A stretch of 49,258 bases of DNA from Betaproteobacteria bacterium HGW-Betaproteobacteria-16 (GCA_002840835.1 PHCQ01000034.1:1-49258), one strand, 5' to 3'. Positions 1-8,553 are shown, counted from the stretch's first letter. A program made the numbers and translations. Notes: generated by a model from the sequence alone, not told the origin.

Positions 1-75
1 GGCGGGCGCTACGCGCTGTGCACCATGTGCATCGGGGTGGGGCAGGGCATTGCCTTGATCATCGAACGCGTCTGA
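1..75 (+). CDS. Acetyl-CoA C-acetyltransferase (thiolase), C-terminal end
   Basis: Only the last 24 codons lie in the window. The frame reads GGRYALCTMCIGVGQG and then IALIIERV before the stop. The C-I-G-x-G-Q-G stretch is the C-terminal active-site motif of thiolases, whose cysteine acts as the acid/base in acetyl-CoA condensation or cleavage. The family call is good, but the substrate (acetoacetyl-CoA or a longer beta-ketoacyl-CoA) cannot be judged from this piece. A role in PHB precursor supply or in fatty acid degradation would both fit. Confidence 0.85.
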   Translation, partial: GGRYALCTMCIGVGQGIALIIERV

Positions 76-295
76 ACCCGCGACCCTGAGAAGGCTTAAA
101 GAGACGTCGGATCAACAAGCCGGGAGCTGCCCAACGCCAATTGGGAAGTGATCGGATCCGGGGGAGGCATCACAACGCCAAAGGCTTCACCCGGCGGCGG
201 GCCGCTGCGTCCAACGGTTTGACGCACTGGCCGCTTCAAGGGTGATTCAAACCATTTCAGCGTGAAGGGATCGCGCCCTCTACAGTAGTGCCCCT

Positions 296-1894
296 ATGCC
301 ACGCACCGACGACGACCTGTCTCCCATCGCGCCGCTTCGCCAGCCGGTCTTCCGCATGTTGTGGATCACCTGGCTCATGGCCAACGTGTGCATGTGGATG
401 AGCGATGTGGCGGCGGCCTGGATGATGACCTCGCTCACCACGACGCCGCTCTGGGTCGCGCTGGTGCAGACAGCGTCCACCCTGCCGGTGTTCCTGCTGG
501 GCCTGCCCAGCGGCGCGCTGGCCGACAGCCTGGACCGCAAGCGCTTCTTCCTCTTCACGCAGCTGTGGGTGGCGGTGGTGGCGTCGATCCTGAGCGCCTT
601 CATCTTTCTGGACGCGATAACCCCGGCCCTGCTGCTGGCGCTGACGTTTGTCAACGGCATCGGCATGGCGATGCGCTGGCCGGTGTTCTCGGCCATCGTG
701 CCCACGATCGTGCCCCGGAACCAGTTGCCGGCAGCGCTGGCGCTCAACGGCGTGTCGATGAACGCATCGCGCATCATCGGTCCGCTGGTGGCCGGCGCGC
801 TGATTGCCAGCGCCGGCAGCGCCTGGGTGTTTCTGCTCAACGCGGTGTTGTCCGTGGTGGCCGCGGTCATCATCAGCCGCTGGAAGCACGAGCACAAGCC
901 GCATCCGCTGGGGCGCGAGCGCCTGGGCACCGCGATGCGCGTGGGCCTGCAGTACGTGGCCCAGTCCTACCACCTGAAGGGCGTGCTGCTGCGCATCTCG
1001 ATCTTCTTCTTTCACTCGACTGCGCTGCTGGCGCTGTTGGCCCTGCTGGCGCGCGGCATGCAGGGCGGCGGTGCCGGCACTTTCACGCTGTTTCTGGCGG
1101 CCATGGGCGCGGGCGCCATCGCTTCGGCGGCGTTCCTGCCGGCCTTGCGCCGCCGTTATCCGCGCGACGGTCTCGTCCTGCGCGGCACGGCTCTGCAGGC
1201 GGGTGCCATGGCGACCATGGCGTTGACCGACCAGGTCTGGGTGGCGGTTCCCGCGATGTTTCTGGGCGGCGCGGCCTGGATCACCTCCGCCAACACGCTC
1301 AGCGTCTCGATCCAGATGGGCCTGCCCGACTGGGTGCGCGCGCGCGGCATGTCCATGTACCAGATGGCGATCATGGGCTCCAGCGCCCTGGGTGCCGCGA
1401 TCTGGGGCCAGGTGGCCACCTGGACCAGCGTGCCGGTCAGCCTGGGCATCGCTTCCGTGACTGGGCTGCTCTCCATGTTTCTGGCCAACCGCCTGATGCC
1501 GGACTCCGGGCTGGAAGACGACCTCACGCCCAAGCGCATTTTTCCGGCGCCACAGATCACAGCACCACCGCCCCGGGGCCATGTGATGGTGATGGTCGAG
1601 TACCGCATCGATCCGGCACGCTCGGCCGACTTCCGCGACCTGATGCTGGGCGAGGGGCGCCGCAGCCGTTTGCGCCACGGGGCCTTGTCGTGGGAGTTGC
1701 TGCACGACATCCACGACCCCAGCCGTTTTGTCGAGGTCATCGTCGACGAGTCCTGGACCGATCACCTGCGGCGCTTTGACCGCGTCACCGCCGCCGACGT
1801 GGCGCTGCGCGACCGCAAGCTGGCCTTTCACCTCGGTGAGGAGCCGCCGCGCGTCACCCGCAGCCTGATGGAAACGACGACGGGGTCCTCCTGA
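296..1894 (+). CDS. MFS transporter of the MFS_3 / EntS-like type
   Basis: This 532-aa major facilitator protein has about ten to twelve hydrophobic segments in the first 400 residues (for example residues 21-45, 54-75 and 83-120). They are followed by a soluble C-terminal stretch from about residue 425 that resembles a small ferredoxin-like, monooxygenase-type fold. That layout is typical of the MFS_3 (transmembrane secretion effector) family, which includes the enterobactin exporter EntS. The cytoplasmic loop after TM2-3 carries DSLDRKR, which fits the MFS loop motif. The gene stands alone, with a hairpin terminator about 75 bases after the stop. The substrate is unknown. Export of a small molecule across the inner membrane by proton antiport is the family expectation. 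Confidence 0.8.
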   Translation: MPRTDDDLSPIAPLRQPVFRMLWITWLMANVCMWMSDVAAAWMMTSLTTTPLWVALVQTASTLPVFLLGLPSGALADSLDRKRFFLFTQLWVAVVASILSAFIFLDAITPALLLALTFVNGIGMAMRWPVFSAIVPTIVPRNQLPAALALNGVSMNASRIIGPLVAGALIASAGSAWVFLLNAVLSVVAAVIISRWKHEHKPHPLGRERLGTAMRVGLQYVAQSYHLKGVLLRISIFFFHSTALLALLALLARGMQGGGAGTFTLFLAAMGAGAIASAAFLPALRRRYPRDGLVLRGTALQAGAMATMALTDQVWVAVPAMFLGGAAWITSANTLSVSIQMGLPDWVRARGMSMYQMAIMGSSALGAAIWGQVATWTSVPVSLGIASVTGLLSMFLANRLMPDSGLEDDLTPKRIFPAPQITAPPPRGHVMVMVEYRIDPARSADFRDLMLGEGRRSRLRHGALSWELLHDIHDPSRFVEVIVDESWTDHLRRFDRVTAADVALRDRKLAFHLGEEPPRVTRSLMETTTGSS

Positions 1895-1969
1895 ACGATC
1901 GAGGGTGCCAACCCGCTTGCGAGGAAAACCTGGGATGGCAAGAACCGTTACGGGACGCACAGAAACAAA

Positions 1970-2002
1970 AAAGCCCCGGAACACTAGGTAAACCGGGGCT
2001 TT
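1970..2002. terminator. Bidirectional-looking stem-loop terminator
   Basis: A perfect 10-bp stem, AAAGCCCCGG (1970-1979) with CCGGGGCTTT (1993-2002), encloses a 13-nt loop. On the minus strand it is followed by a run of T residues, and on the plus strand by only two or three. It sits 75 bases after the MFS stop codon. It could end that transcript, or terminate a minus-strand transcript coming from the accessory region. The structure is certain; the direction of use is not. Confidence 0.7.
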
Positions 2003-2120
2003 CAGGCTGTCTTGCGAGACGTTTTGGGACGCTCTGGGACTCATTTTTGGCGAGGGCGTCGTTCACATCATGGGCTGCAGGCCTCATGAATCCTCGGTTC
2101 TCTGTGGTTTGAGTTTCGAG

Positions 2121-2141
2121 ATACCACCAAAAATACCACCA
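2121..2141. repeat. Short direct repeat in a probable integration scar
   Basis: ATACCACCA occurs twice (2121-2129 and 2133-2141), separated by AAA. The surrounding 1970-2220 stretch has no convincing gene on either strand. It lies between the MFS transporter and the truncated AbiEi-type antitoxin. Tight direct repeats like this are common beside tyrosine integrase genes, so this may be the left scar of a genomic island whose integrase was lost. That reading is inference. Confidence 0.35.
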
Positions 2142-2222
2142 GGCCAAACGGTCTAGCCTTCACAAGCTGTCCGGCCAGTTCAAGGGTGTGCAAGTAAGCA
2201 CGGAGCATGTTGCGATGAAACA

Positions 2223-2660
2223 TCACACTGGAACGCTCTCCAGGTACGGCCGCATCACATTGGCCACGCGGTTGACCGCAGCGTAGTGCCACAGTGCATC
2301 CATGGTCAGCTTGCGCTGCGCCCGGCCATCGCGCAGTGCCTCCATCCTCACGTCCAGGCCGATCTTGTTGCGGAACTTGAAGCAGTCGGCCACTGTCATG
2401 TTGGCGTTGAAGACCGGGACCTGCAGGCCATCGATGCCTATGGGTTCAACACCTTCGGAAAAAGTCGGTCCCGACATACGCACCACACGCAACGCCGGTT
2501 GCTCCAGTCTGGGTGTGTGCGGAGGAATCGCCAGCCAGACCTCGAACGGCGCCTGGGTGCCGATGCCATGGACGCGCAGTGCCGACAGCAGGCACACGAC
2601 ACCACGCGGCGCCCCCAGGGCCACTTCGGCCAGGGACGGATGTTCACTGAGTGCACGTTG
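2223..2660 (-). pseudogene. Type IV toxin-antitoxin AbiEi-family antitoxin, N-terminally truncated
   Basis: The minus-strand frame carries the central and C-terminal AbiEi-type signature: SLAEVALGAPRGVVCLLSAL, then a stretch with APFEVWLAI, DGLQVPVF and TVADCFKFRNKIG, ending with RVANVMRPYLESV. The family normally begins with an N-terminal winged-helix domain of about 60 residues. Here the frame is closed by a TAG at 2667-2669, exactly inside an inverted repeat, so the DNA-binding domain is missing. The best remaining in-frame start is the GTG at 2622-2624. The cognate AbiEii nucleotidyltransferase toxin, which usually follows directly, is absent; the scar region follows instead. Most likely this is a non-functional relic of a toxin-antitoxin system left by an insertion or deletion. 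Confidence 0.72.
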
Positions 2661-2666
2661 TAAATG

Positions 2667-2692
2667 CTAGTTACTTGTCAATAAATAACTAG
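2667..2692. repeat. AT-rich inverted repeat at the antitoxin truncation point
   Basis: CTAGTTA (2667-2673) and TAACTAG (2686-2692) form a perfect 7-bp inverted repeat around a 12-base AT-rich spacer. The arm contains the stop codon that closes the AbiEi frame. The local composition is far more AT-rich than the flanks, suggesting a junction between unrelated sequences or a promoter/operator of the incoming island. Confidence 0.4.
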
Positions 2693-3021
2693 AGAAATAA
2701 ACAAGCGCCGCGATTCGGTCAAGCGTCCCGGTTCAGTGCCTATGCAGTGGCGATTCACTCCCTGTTCAGTTTGTGCACTGTCGGTTCGCTGGTGGTTCAG
2801 CTTGTTCAGTCTTCGTGCTGCTGAGTCGACCGTATCGATGGATTGAGGCGATCGTAGATGCCTCTGCGCCCAAGTTCCGCACTGGATTTACGCCCGAATC
2901 CAGCACGTCAGGGTGCTCGATCCAGGGACAGTCTGTCTGCATGGGTGAGTGCAGAGATAGGCGGCCCGCCGCCGATTTCACAAACGACTCGCTTCGCTCT
3001 CGTTTGAACTTTGGGGGACCC
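2693..3021 (+). other. Gene-free region before mobC; candidate oriT
   Basis: No coding sequence is convincing here. The stretch contains several short hairpins, such as GGATT with AATCC near 2880-2900, and AAACGA (2982-2987) with TCGTTT (3000-3005) just before the mobC ribosome binding site. In mobilisable elements of the MOBP class the origin of transfer usually lies directly upstream of mobC. This is therefore the likeliest place for oriT, but I cannot identify a nic site from sequence alone. Confidence 0.3.
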
Positions 3022-3597
3022 ATGAACACCCGCAACCCTGACTTCATCACGGTCGATCAGCGCGGCCTCAAGGCCGCGCTGATGAGCTGCGCCCAGGCCC
3101 GCCGGGAGAGCGTGTCGGTGCTGGTTCGTCGGGCTGTGTCCCGTGAACTCGGACAGTCCGAGTCCGTTCCTCAGTTGATCGTCGATACCGGGTGCCTTGG
3201 CGCGTCGCATGTGTCCCGGGTCAAGTTGTCAATCAGATTGACAACTGCTGAGGCCAGGCGGCTGGCTGTCGGTGCGCACATCGCGCAGATGTCGCGTGAT
3301 GCCTACCTGGCGGGTTTGATCAACGGTGTTCCTGCCTTGACCACAGGCTCAAGCCGCACCGCGGAAATCGTTGAACTCATCAAGTCCAACGCGAAGCTCT
3401 CCAGCCTCAACCGGAACATCCACACCCTCTCGCGTCTGCTGGCCCAGAGCAAAGTGCAAAAAGCAGTGGCCTATCGCGACATGCTCGACACGCTGGACGG
3501 AGACGTCCGGCGTCACCTCGCCCAGGCGGCGGCCCTGATGGCCGATCTGCGCCCGCGTGTGTCATCCACCGAGACCACCCACCGGTCCAACCGGTGA
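3022..3597 (+). CDS. mobC: MobC-like mobilisation (relaxosome) protein
   Basis: The 191-aa protein starts at the ATG preceded by TTGGGGGACC; the frame stays open further upstream but has no better start. Residues about 70-105 (RVKLSIRLTTAEARRLAVGA and onwards) look like a ribbon-helix-helix element. The C-terminal half contains the MobC-type helix SSLNRNIHTLSRLLAQSK. Proteins of this type bind oriT and help the relaxase open the DNA. The next gene, 16 bases downstream, is a relaxase, which strongly supports the call. Codon use is typical of an accessory element. Confidence 0.75.
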   Translation: MNTRNPDFITVDQRGLKAALMSCAQARRESVSVLVRRAVSRELGQSESVPQLIVDTGCLGASHVSRVKLSIRLTTAEARRLAVGAHIAQMSRDAYLAGLINGVPALTTGSSRTAEIVELIKSNAKLSSLNRNIHTLSRLLAQSKVQKAVAYRDMLDTLDGDVRRHLAQAAALMADLRPRVSSTETTHRSNR

Positions 3598-3613
3598 CTT
3601 CAAGGAGAACGCC

Positions 3614-4582
3614 ATGAGCCAAGCGTCGAACATCGACGGGGTACTCGTCCAATGGGGTGATCGCCTGTTCTACCCAGGCAACCGGGTGGTCAAGGTCAGG
3701 CCGCAACCCAAGCTGGGCGATGGGGGCATGCACCAGCGCGCAGACGCCATCCGCAAGCGCATTGAATCCACCGTGGTGAAAAGGGCACCTCAGGTCATGG
3801 TCAAGGTCACCGGGGGAGGGCGGGGCATGCTGGCCATTGCGGCGCACTTCCGATACATCAGCAAGAACGGCCGTCTCGGCATGGAGAACGAACAGGGCGA
3901 AGTCCTGCAACTTCGGTCCGCTGTCTACGAGCTGAGCGAGGAGTGGCGCTATGGCGGCAGCCTGATCGGAGACGATGGACACCGGCGCGAGGCGTTCAAC
4001 ATCATGCTGTCCATGCCACGCGGAACGGACCCGCTGATCGTCCAGCGGGCGGCGAGCGAGTTTGCAAAGACCGAGCTGGCGAACCACAAGTACGTGATGG
4101 CGCTGCACGACCACCAGGCGAACCCGCACGTCCACCTCAGCGTGCGGGCGGAGTCGTTCTACGGAAAACGACTCAACCCGCGCAAGGCCGACCTGCAACG
4201 ATGGCGCGAGACCTTTGCCGAGAAGCTGCGTGGTTACGGGGTGGAGGCCGAGGCCACCCGGCAGGCCACCCGGTTTCAGACCAGGAACTCGGAACAGCTT
4301 TGGCGGCTGAAGGCCAGGGAGGAGGGGCGGATGAGGAAAGCCAGACCAGAGGTCAAGAGCAGCCCGAAATCGCGGACCACCCGTACAGAGGCGTTGCGTG
4401 CCTGGTTGCACATCGGCCAGACCCTGGCCAAGTCGCCGGATGCAAGAGACGTGAAGCTGGCCAGGTCGATCGCGGTGTTCCTGCAGGGTTCATCCCTTCC
4501 GGTCGGGCTGTCCAGGATTCCGCCAGACCGCACACAACCGACACGAATGGGGGCGGTTGTTGACCATGAGGTCAGGCGATGA
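3614..4582 (+). CDS. MOBP-type relaxase / mobilisation nuclease
   Basis: The start ATG has an AAGGAG ribosome site at 3602-3607. The 322-aa protein has the relaxase block AAHFRYISKNGRLGME (about residues 78-93). Near residue 174 it has the metal-binding signature HDHQANPHVHLSV, a variant of the HxDxxNPHVH motif III of MOBP relaxases. These enzymes nick oriT, become covalently attached to the 5' end, and are delivered through a conjugation channel. There is no C-terminal primase or helicase domain, and no type IV secretion genes are nearby. The element would therefore need a helper conjugative system. It overlaps nothing and follows mobC in an operon. Confidence 0.82.
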   Translation: MSQASNIDGVLVQWGDRLFYPGNRVVKVRPQPKLGDGGMHQRADAIRKRIESTVVKRAPQVMVKVTGGGRGMLAIAAHFRYISKNGRLGMENEQGEVLQLRSAVYELSEEWRYGGSLIGDDGHRREAFNIMLSMPRGTDPLIVQRAASEFAKTELANHKYVMALHDHQANPHVHLSVRAESFYGKRLNPRKADLQRWRETFAEKLRGYGVEAEATRQATRFQTRNSEQLWRLKAREEGRMRKARPEVKSSPKSRTTRTEALRAWLHIGQTLAKSPDARDVKLARSIAVFLQGSSLPVGLSRIPPDRTQPTRMGAVVDHEVRR

Positions 4583-5216
4583 TGGGGTTTGCACTTTGAT
4601 GTTGGCCTGATACGACGGTTCACCGGCATGCCCGTTCCAGGCTGGGTGCTGGCAGTGACCTGGCACGCCTGAATGTCGGCAGCAGAGCTCACCTGTCCTT
4701 CGCGGATGGAAAGGTCGAACGACCGCTGCACATCCTTCACCGGATTCTCAACACAAGCCTGCCTGGTTGTGCTTCGAGATCGCCCCCTCGCGCCAGAGGC
4801 GAGTGGCTGGGCTCGACCTATGCTGTTGAAAAACTCGTCGACAGTCATGCAGAGCACTTTTTTTGAGTGCTTGAACCCGTAGCGAGCTTGGGGTCGTCGA
4901 TCCTGGGTCAATCTGAGAGGTCGACTTTTTCTAAACCGTATGCACAGCTGTGCGGGAAGAGTTTTCAACTGTCCTCTTCATTGCTTCTTCTTACGCCCTT
5001 TCGGGCTTGTCGGAAAGAAACCCCCGCGGTGCGTGCCGACCCAGCCAAAACCTCCGAGGGCTCAAGGTTCAAACCAATCCAACTTCTGTCATCAACTGGA
5101 CCGAGCTATTCGTCACGTTGAGATTCACCCTCAAGTCGCCGGGCCGGCACCCGATAACCCCGGTTGTGCACTGCACAATTTAGCGCATTTGCGCGGCCAA
5201 CTTCCCGGGGAGTCTC
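4583..5216. other. Gene-free spacer containing a diverged dispersed repeat
   Basis: No supported gene lies in these 634 bases. Roughly 4639-4820 matches 20046-20235 with many substitutions. The shared core is ACCTGTCCTTC, then GGATGGAA, then a palindrome of type GGTCGNACGACC. From 4850 the sequence is more AT-rich and contains TTTTTTTGAG, and it probably carries the promoter of the chemotaxis gene downstream. The leader just before 5217 has a GGGGAG ribosome site. Confidence 0.5.
4639..4820. repeat. Diverged repeat, copy 1
   Basis: This stretch aligns by eye with 20046-20235: GGCTGGGTGCTGGCAGTGAC matches GGCTGGTTGCTGACGGTGAC, and both continue through TGAATGTCGG, ACCTGTCCTTC, a GGTCGAACGACC palindrome (copy 2: GGTCGTACGACC), CTCAACACA, GCCTGGT and GCTTCGAGA. 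It lies between the relaxase and the chemotaxis gene and codes for nothing obvious. It could be a miniature element, a non-coding RNA gene, or the end of a degraded insertion sequence. Confidence 0.55.
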
Positions 5217-6770
5217 ATGCATTGGTTGACCGTAATTTCTGTTCGAGCCAAGCTGTTGCTGCTGCTGGCAATCTGTGCTTGCGGCATTCTGGGGGTTGCG
5301 GGTGCAGGCTGGTACAGCTTGGATCATGCGGTCCAGACCAGCCAAACCCTCGTCGAAAACGAGGTCAAGGCCGTTCGCACCCTCGGCAACGTCCGCGCCT
5401 CGATAGGGAACATGAGACGATACGAAAAAGACCTGTTCCTCAACCTGGCCAATGAGGAGGTGCTCGCAAAGTACGAGCAATCATGGAAAGGACAAGTGGT
5501 CGAGACGCGCAAGCTCATGGACTCCATTCATCCGCTGCTGCGAGCAGAAGAACAAGCGGCGCTGGAACGCATGCAGGCCGGCATCAACGGCTATGCGGAG
5601 GCGGTAGAAAAGATCGTCATGGGCATCCAGCGTGGTGAAGTCAATGACCCATGGCGAGCCAATCAACTGATGGAGCCGTCCAAGGCTGACATCAGGGCCG
5701 CTGACAGTGCGCTCACTGAAATTGGCGATGGCGTCGAGGAGCGCGTCAACAGTGCAGTGGATGAATTGGCCAACTTGCAGAACGAGGCATCGATCTTGAT
5801 GGCGTTGGTCGCATTGGGTGTGGTGCTCATCGCCATCGGGTTTGGGTACGTGATTTCCCGTCGCATTACTGTCCCGCTCCAAGCGGCGGTGGAGGCCATT
5901 GAGCGCGTCAGCCAGGGGGATCTCAGCCACCGCGTGGTACACACAGGAGCAGATGAAACTGCTCGCGTGCTTGCGGGTATCTCCCAAATGCAGGGTTCAC
6001 TCAGATCGATTGTCGGAGAAATCCGCCAAGGTGTCGTGTCAATTGCGGAGGGCAGCACAGAGATTGCGTCGGGGAATTCAGACTTGTCCAGGCGCACGGA
6101 AAGTGCGGCCGCTAGCCTGGAGGAAACCGCCGCTTCTATGGATGAAATTGCCGGCGCGATGCAGCACAGTTGCTCGGCGGCGGGGCAGGCACGTCACATG
6201 GTGGTGACAGCCACTGAGACCGCGACCCGAGGGGGCCAGGTGATGGCGCGGGTGGTTGTCACCATGCATGAGATCAACGCCAGCAGCCAACGCATCAGCG
6301 ACATCATTTCCGTGATCGACGGAATTGCTTTCCAGACCAACATTCTCGCCTTGAATGCCGCTGTCGAGTCGGCTCGCGCCGGCGAACATGGCCGGGGTTT
6401 TGCTGTGGTGGCGAGCGAGGTTCGGACGCTGGCCAAGCGCAGCGCCGAGGCGGCCAAGGAGATCAAAGCCCTGATAAGCGAAAGTGTTGACCGGGTTGAA
6501 TCAGGTTCACGTTTGGTCGAGCAAGCAGGCGTCACCATGAACGAAATCGTGATGTCGGTCGGTCATGTCACTGAGATCATCAATGACATCGCAAGCTCTG
6601 CCGGAGAGCAGAACATTGGCGTTCAGCAGGTCCACAACGCCATCAACCAGCTCGACCAAATGACGCAGCAAAACTCGGCGCTGGTGGAACAAAGCTCCGT
6701 TGCGGCCAAAAGTATGCTTGATCAGGCCGTAAAACTTGAAGGGCAGGTCGCAGTCTTCAGGCTGGCTTGA
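5217..6770 (+). CDS. Methyl-accepting chemotaxis protein
   Basis: This 517-aa transducer has a TM helix at about residues 12-32 and a periplasmic four-helix bundle (about 33-190) of the 4HB_MCP type. A second TM follows at about 193-212, then a HAMP domain (about 212-266). The long cytoplasmic signalling coiled coil has the hairpin tip [20 protein letters not shown] followed by [15 protein letters not shown]. It would pass ligand binding to CheA/CheW and flagellar control. GGGGAG precedes the ATG. No che genes are nearby, so it depends on a chemotaxis system elsewhere. Its position between a relaxase and ParA suggests island cargo. The ligand cannot be predicted. Confidence 0.92.
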   Translation: MHWLTVISVRAKLLLLLAICACGILGVAGAGWYSLDHAVQTSQTLVENEVKAVRTLGNVRASIGNMRRYEKDLFLNLANEEVLAKYEQSWKGQVVETRKLMDSIHPLLRAEEQAALERMQAGINGYAEAVEKIVMGIQRGEVNDPWRANQLMEPSKADIRAADSALTEIGDGVEERVNSAVDELANLQNEASILMALVALGVVLIAIGFGYVISRRITVPLQAAVEAIERVSQGDLSHRVVHTGADETARVLAGISQMQGSLRSIVGEIRQGVVSIAEGSTEIASGNSDLSRRTESAAASLEETAASMDEIAGAMQHSCSAAGQARHMVVTATETATRGGQVMARVVVTMHEINASSQRISDIISVIDGIAFQTNILALNAAVESARAGEHGRGFAVVASEVRTLAKRSAEAAKEIKALISESVDRVESGSRLVEQAGVTMNEIVMSVGHVTEIINDIASSAGEQNIGVQQVHNAINQLDQMTQQNSALVEQSSVAAKSMLDQAVKLEGQVAVFRLA

Positions 6771-6839
6771 TTTGGGTGGTCCGACGCCTGGGTCCGAAGT
6801 CGGCTGAACGCACTGACTGCGCCCAGTCCCATCAAGGCG

Positions 6840-7466
6840 TTACGAAGCCTCCACCCAGTCCAGCAAAGGTTGCCAGTCCTCTCTTTCGCGAACAGCGAGA
6901 GGTGATGGGACATCGAAGATCGTGGCTCCAGTGGCAGCCACGTGTGAATACAGTTGTGTGGGGCGAATCAGCGTCAGGGTCTGAAACCCTTGTCGAGCCA
7001 GGAACTCACTCAGCTGAGACGCCGCCAGGGTGCGGGAATTCACTCGCATCCCCACCAGGACAACTTCTGCCTTCCCACGCGTAACTGCCTTGATCTCCGC
7101 CAGGTGGTCCAGGAACAGCTTGGTAGCCCACAGGTCAAAAGGTGACGCCTGCACAGGAACGATGATCCGGGACGAGACCCTGACGACCTTCTCAAGTGCC
7201 TTGCCCGACAATCCCGCTGGCGTGTCCAGAATGGCGTGCGTGATGCCTTTGGGAGGGCGCGCCACATTGTCTGCCCCGATCCGCCAGGTCTCAATGGATG
7301 CCAGTTCCTTGGGGCGACTCTGGAGCCAGTGCCTGCAGGACTGCTGCTGGTCGATGTCGCCCAGCAAGACAGCCGGACTGCGCTGCGCAAGAAAACCCGC
7401 CAGATTGGTGGCCAGTGTCGACTTTCCTGAGCCACCTTTCGGGTTGATGACGCTGATCGCCTTCAT
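6840..7466 (-). CDS. parA: ParA-family partition ATPase
   Basis: The 208-aa protein begins with the deviant Walker A motif PKGGSGKST (residues 9-17), with the extra lysine typical of ParA/MinD ATPases. It continues with the Walker A' aspartates GDIDQQQS and DTPAGL. It matches the short, non-DNA-binding ParA type found on plasmids and integrated elements. Such proteins position or segregate DNA through ATP-dependent binding, together with a centromere-binding partner. The gene 40 bases upstream, in the same direction, encodes a small basic protein that is the likely partner. It ends 69 bases from the convergent chemotaxis gene. AGGG precedes the ATG. Confidence 0.85.
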   Translation of the reverse strand: MKAISVINPKGGSGKSTLATNLAGFLAQRSPAVLLGDIDQQQSCRHWLQSRPKELASIETWRIGADNVARPPKGITHAILDTPAGLSGKALEKVVRVSSRIIVPVQASPFDLWATKLFLDHLAEIKAVTRGKAEVVLVGMRVNSRTLAASQLSEFLARQGFQTLTLIRPTQLYSHVAATGATIFDVPSPLAVREREDWQPLLDWVEAS

Positions 7467-7506
7467 AGCCCTGCAACACCTCTGAACCGATCGGTGCTGC
7501 GGAGGT

Positions 7507-8013
7507 TCACTTCTTGGGGCGTCCGGTCTTCAGTTTTTCGACATCTGCCACTGCATTGGCCAGTTGTAGGTTGTCCAAAGAGGCCAACATCTCAAGACCG
7601 GCTCTAACCAGTTCACCCTTTTTCACTTCCATGCCCAAGGCAATGAGCCGCTTCTTCATCTCAACCAGGCGTTTGTGCTCGGTCTCAGGGAAGGTGAAAC
7701 TGTCCCGCACCATCTTGATTTTCTGGGGCCGTGCCGGCGCGACCTTGGTGGCCTTGGCCTTGGCCTTGGGCTTGAGCGTCGCCTTGTTGGGCGCCACGGC
7801 CTTGACCGCTTTCGGCTTGGCCGGGGTCGCAACGGCTTTCTTGGTCACGGTTGGACCAGCCCGCCTGGCAGCGATTTTCTCGGGGGCCTTCACAGGGGTT
7901 CCGGGGGTCTTTTTCACCGGGCTCTTGGTAACAGTCTTGGGCACAACCTGGGCGGGTTGAGCCGACGGTTCAGTAGCGGTGACTGCCGCTTGGGTGGGTG
8001 CGTTGCTGCTCAT
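7507..8013 (-). CDS. Basic ParA-partner-like protein with Lys/Ala/Pro-rich tail
   Basis: The 168-aa protein has two parts. Residues about 1-100 are a low-complexity tail rich in Lys, Ala, Pro, Val and Thr, resembling bacterial histone-H1-like tails. Residues about 101-168 form a compact domain with SFTFPETEHKRLVEMKKRL and GMEVKKGELVRAGLEML, which looks like a ribbon-helix-helix or related DNA-binding dimer. It sits directly upstream of parA in the same operon, so a centromere-binding (ParB-like) role is the natural inference. The tail could bind DNA non-specifically. No strong Shine-Dalgarno site is seen. A palindrome just upstream could be its own operator. Confidence 0.6.
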   Translation of the reverse strand: MSSNAPTQAAVTATEPSAQPAQVVPKTVTKSPVKKTPGTPVKAPEKIAARRAGPTVTKKAVATPAKPKAVKAVAPNKATLKPKAKAKATKVAPARPQKIKMVRDSFTFPETEHKRLVEMKKRLIALGMEVKKGELVRAGLEMLASLDNLQLANAVADVEKLKTGRPKK

Positions 8014-8028
8014 GGATTCAATCTTTTC

Positions 8029-8052
8029 TATAAACTATATAAACAGTTTATA
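8029..8052. promoter_or_regulatory. Palindromic operator/promoter of the parA operon
   Basis: TATAAACT (8029-8036) and AGTTTATA (8045-8052) form a perfect 8-bp inverted repeat with an 8-base AT-rich spacer. It is centred about 27 bases upstream of the start codon of the basic protein. Its position over the likely promoter suggests autoregulation by the downstream RHH-like protein, and it could also serve as a partition site. Confidence 0.55.
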
Positions 8053-8121
8053 CCAAAGAAAAACCCATCAAAAGGCAACAGCCTGATGCCTCTGAGAGGC
8101 GACTGTCAGCAGCATGCCAGC

Positions 8122-8412
8122 TCAGGATACTGTTTCAGCCAGCGCAGGCGATGTTGTGGATGCCGCGCCCATTTGAACCACCTGAGAAGACAGATCCAGC
8201 AAGACCGCTTTCTTGGTGTAGTACCGGTCCAGCCGCCACTCATTCAGCAACGCCAAAGCCAGGCCGAAGTCATCGTAGTTCAGTTTGTACAGATCGGAAA
8301 TCGGGTAGATCTCTTCGGACTCCAGTGCCAGCACCAAGGCCGAGAGGATCCTGGCCGTCTCGCCGTCAGGCTGTCGTTCAATCAACTTCCGAGCATCGTT
8401 CAGGGCTTGCAT
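8122..8412 (-). CDS. Small conserved hypothetical protein
   Basis: The 96-aa protein has the compact core LNDARKLIERQPDGETARIL, then ALVLALESEEIYPISDLYKL, then LALALLNEWRLDRYYTKKA. It is predicted to be helical and cytoplasmic, with no cysteines, membrane segments or signal peptide. A GAGG site precedes the ATG. I know similar short proteins as unnamed conserved proteins in Comamonadaceae, but I cannot assign a function. It is divergent from the PhoU-like gene, with a 268-base intergenic region between them, and may share regulatory sites with it. Confidence 0.65.
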   Translation of the reverse strand: MQALNDARKLIERQPDGETARILSALVLALESEEIYPISDLYKLNYDDFGLALALLNEWRLDRYYTKKAVLLDLSSQVVQMGAASTTSPALAETVS

Positions 8413-8535
8413 GGTGAGTCCTCACGCGATCAATTACAGCCGGGATGAACCAGGGGTTTGGATTTGCGCAGTCCAAGATCGCTTCGGACCCTCTCTCAGC
8501 ATAGCGGCCAAAGTGCAACCGTTCACGACAAAATT

Positions 8536-8553
8536 GTGACGTCTGCATGACGG
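8536..8553 (-). promoter_or_regulatory. Candidate PhoB box
   Basis: Read on the minus strand this is CCGTCAT-GCAG-ACGTCAC: two 7-mers with an 11-base period that resemble the PhoB consensus CTGTCAT-N4-CTGTCAC at about 11 of 14 positions. It lies in the divergent promoter region between the small hypothetical gene and the PhoU-like gene. The match is imperfect and was found by eye, so it is only a lead. Confidence 0.3.

Noticed and set aside
257..2044. Long open frame antisense to the MFS transporter
   Set aside because: It is a product of GC-rich codon bias; it has no known motif, is rich in Arg, Gln and His, and covers a clear real gene on the other strand.
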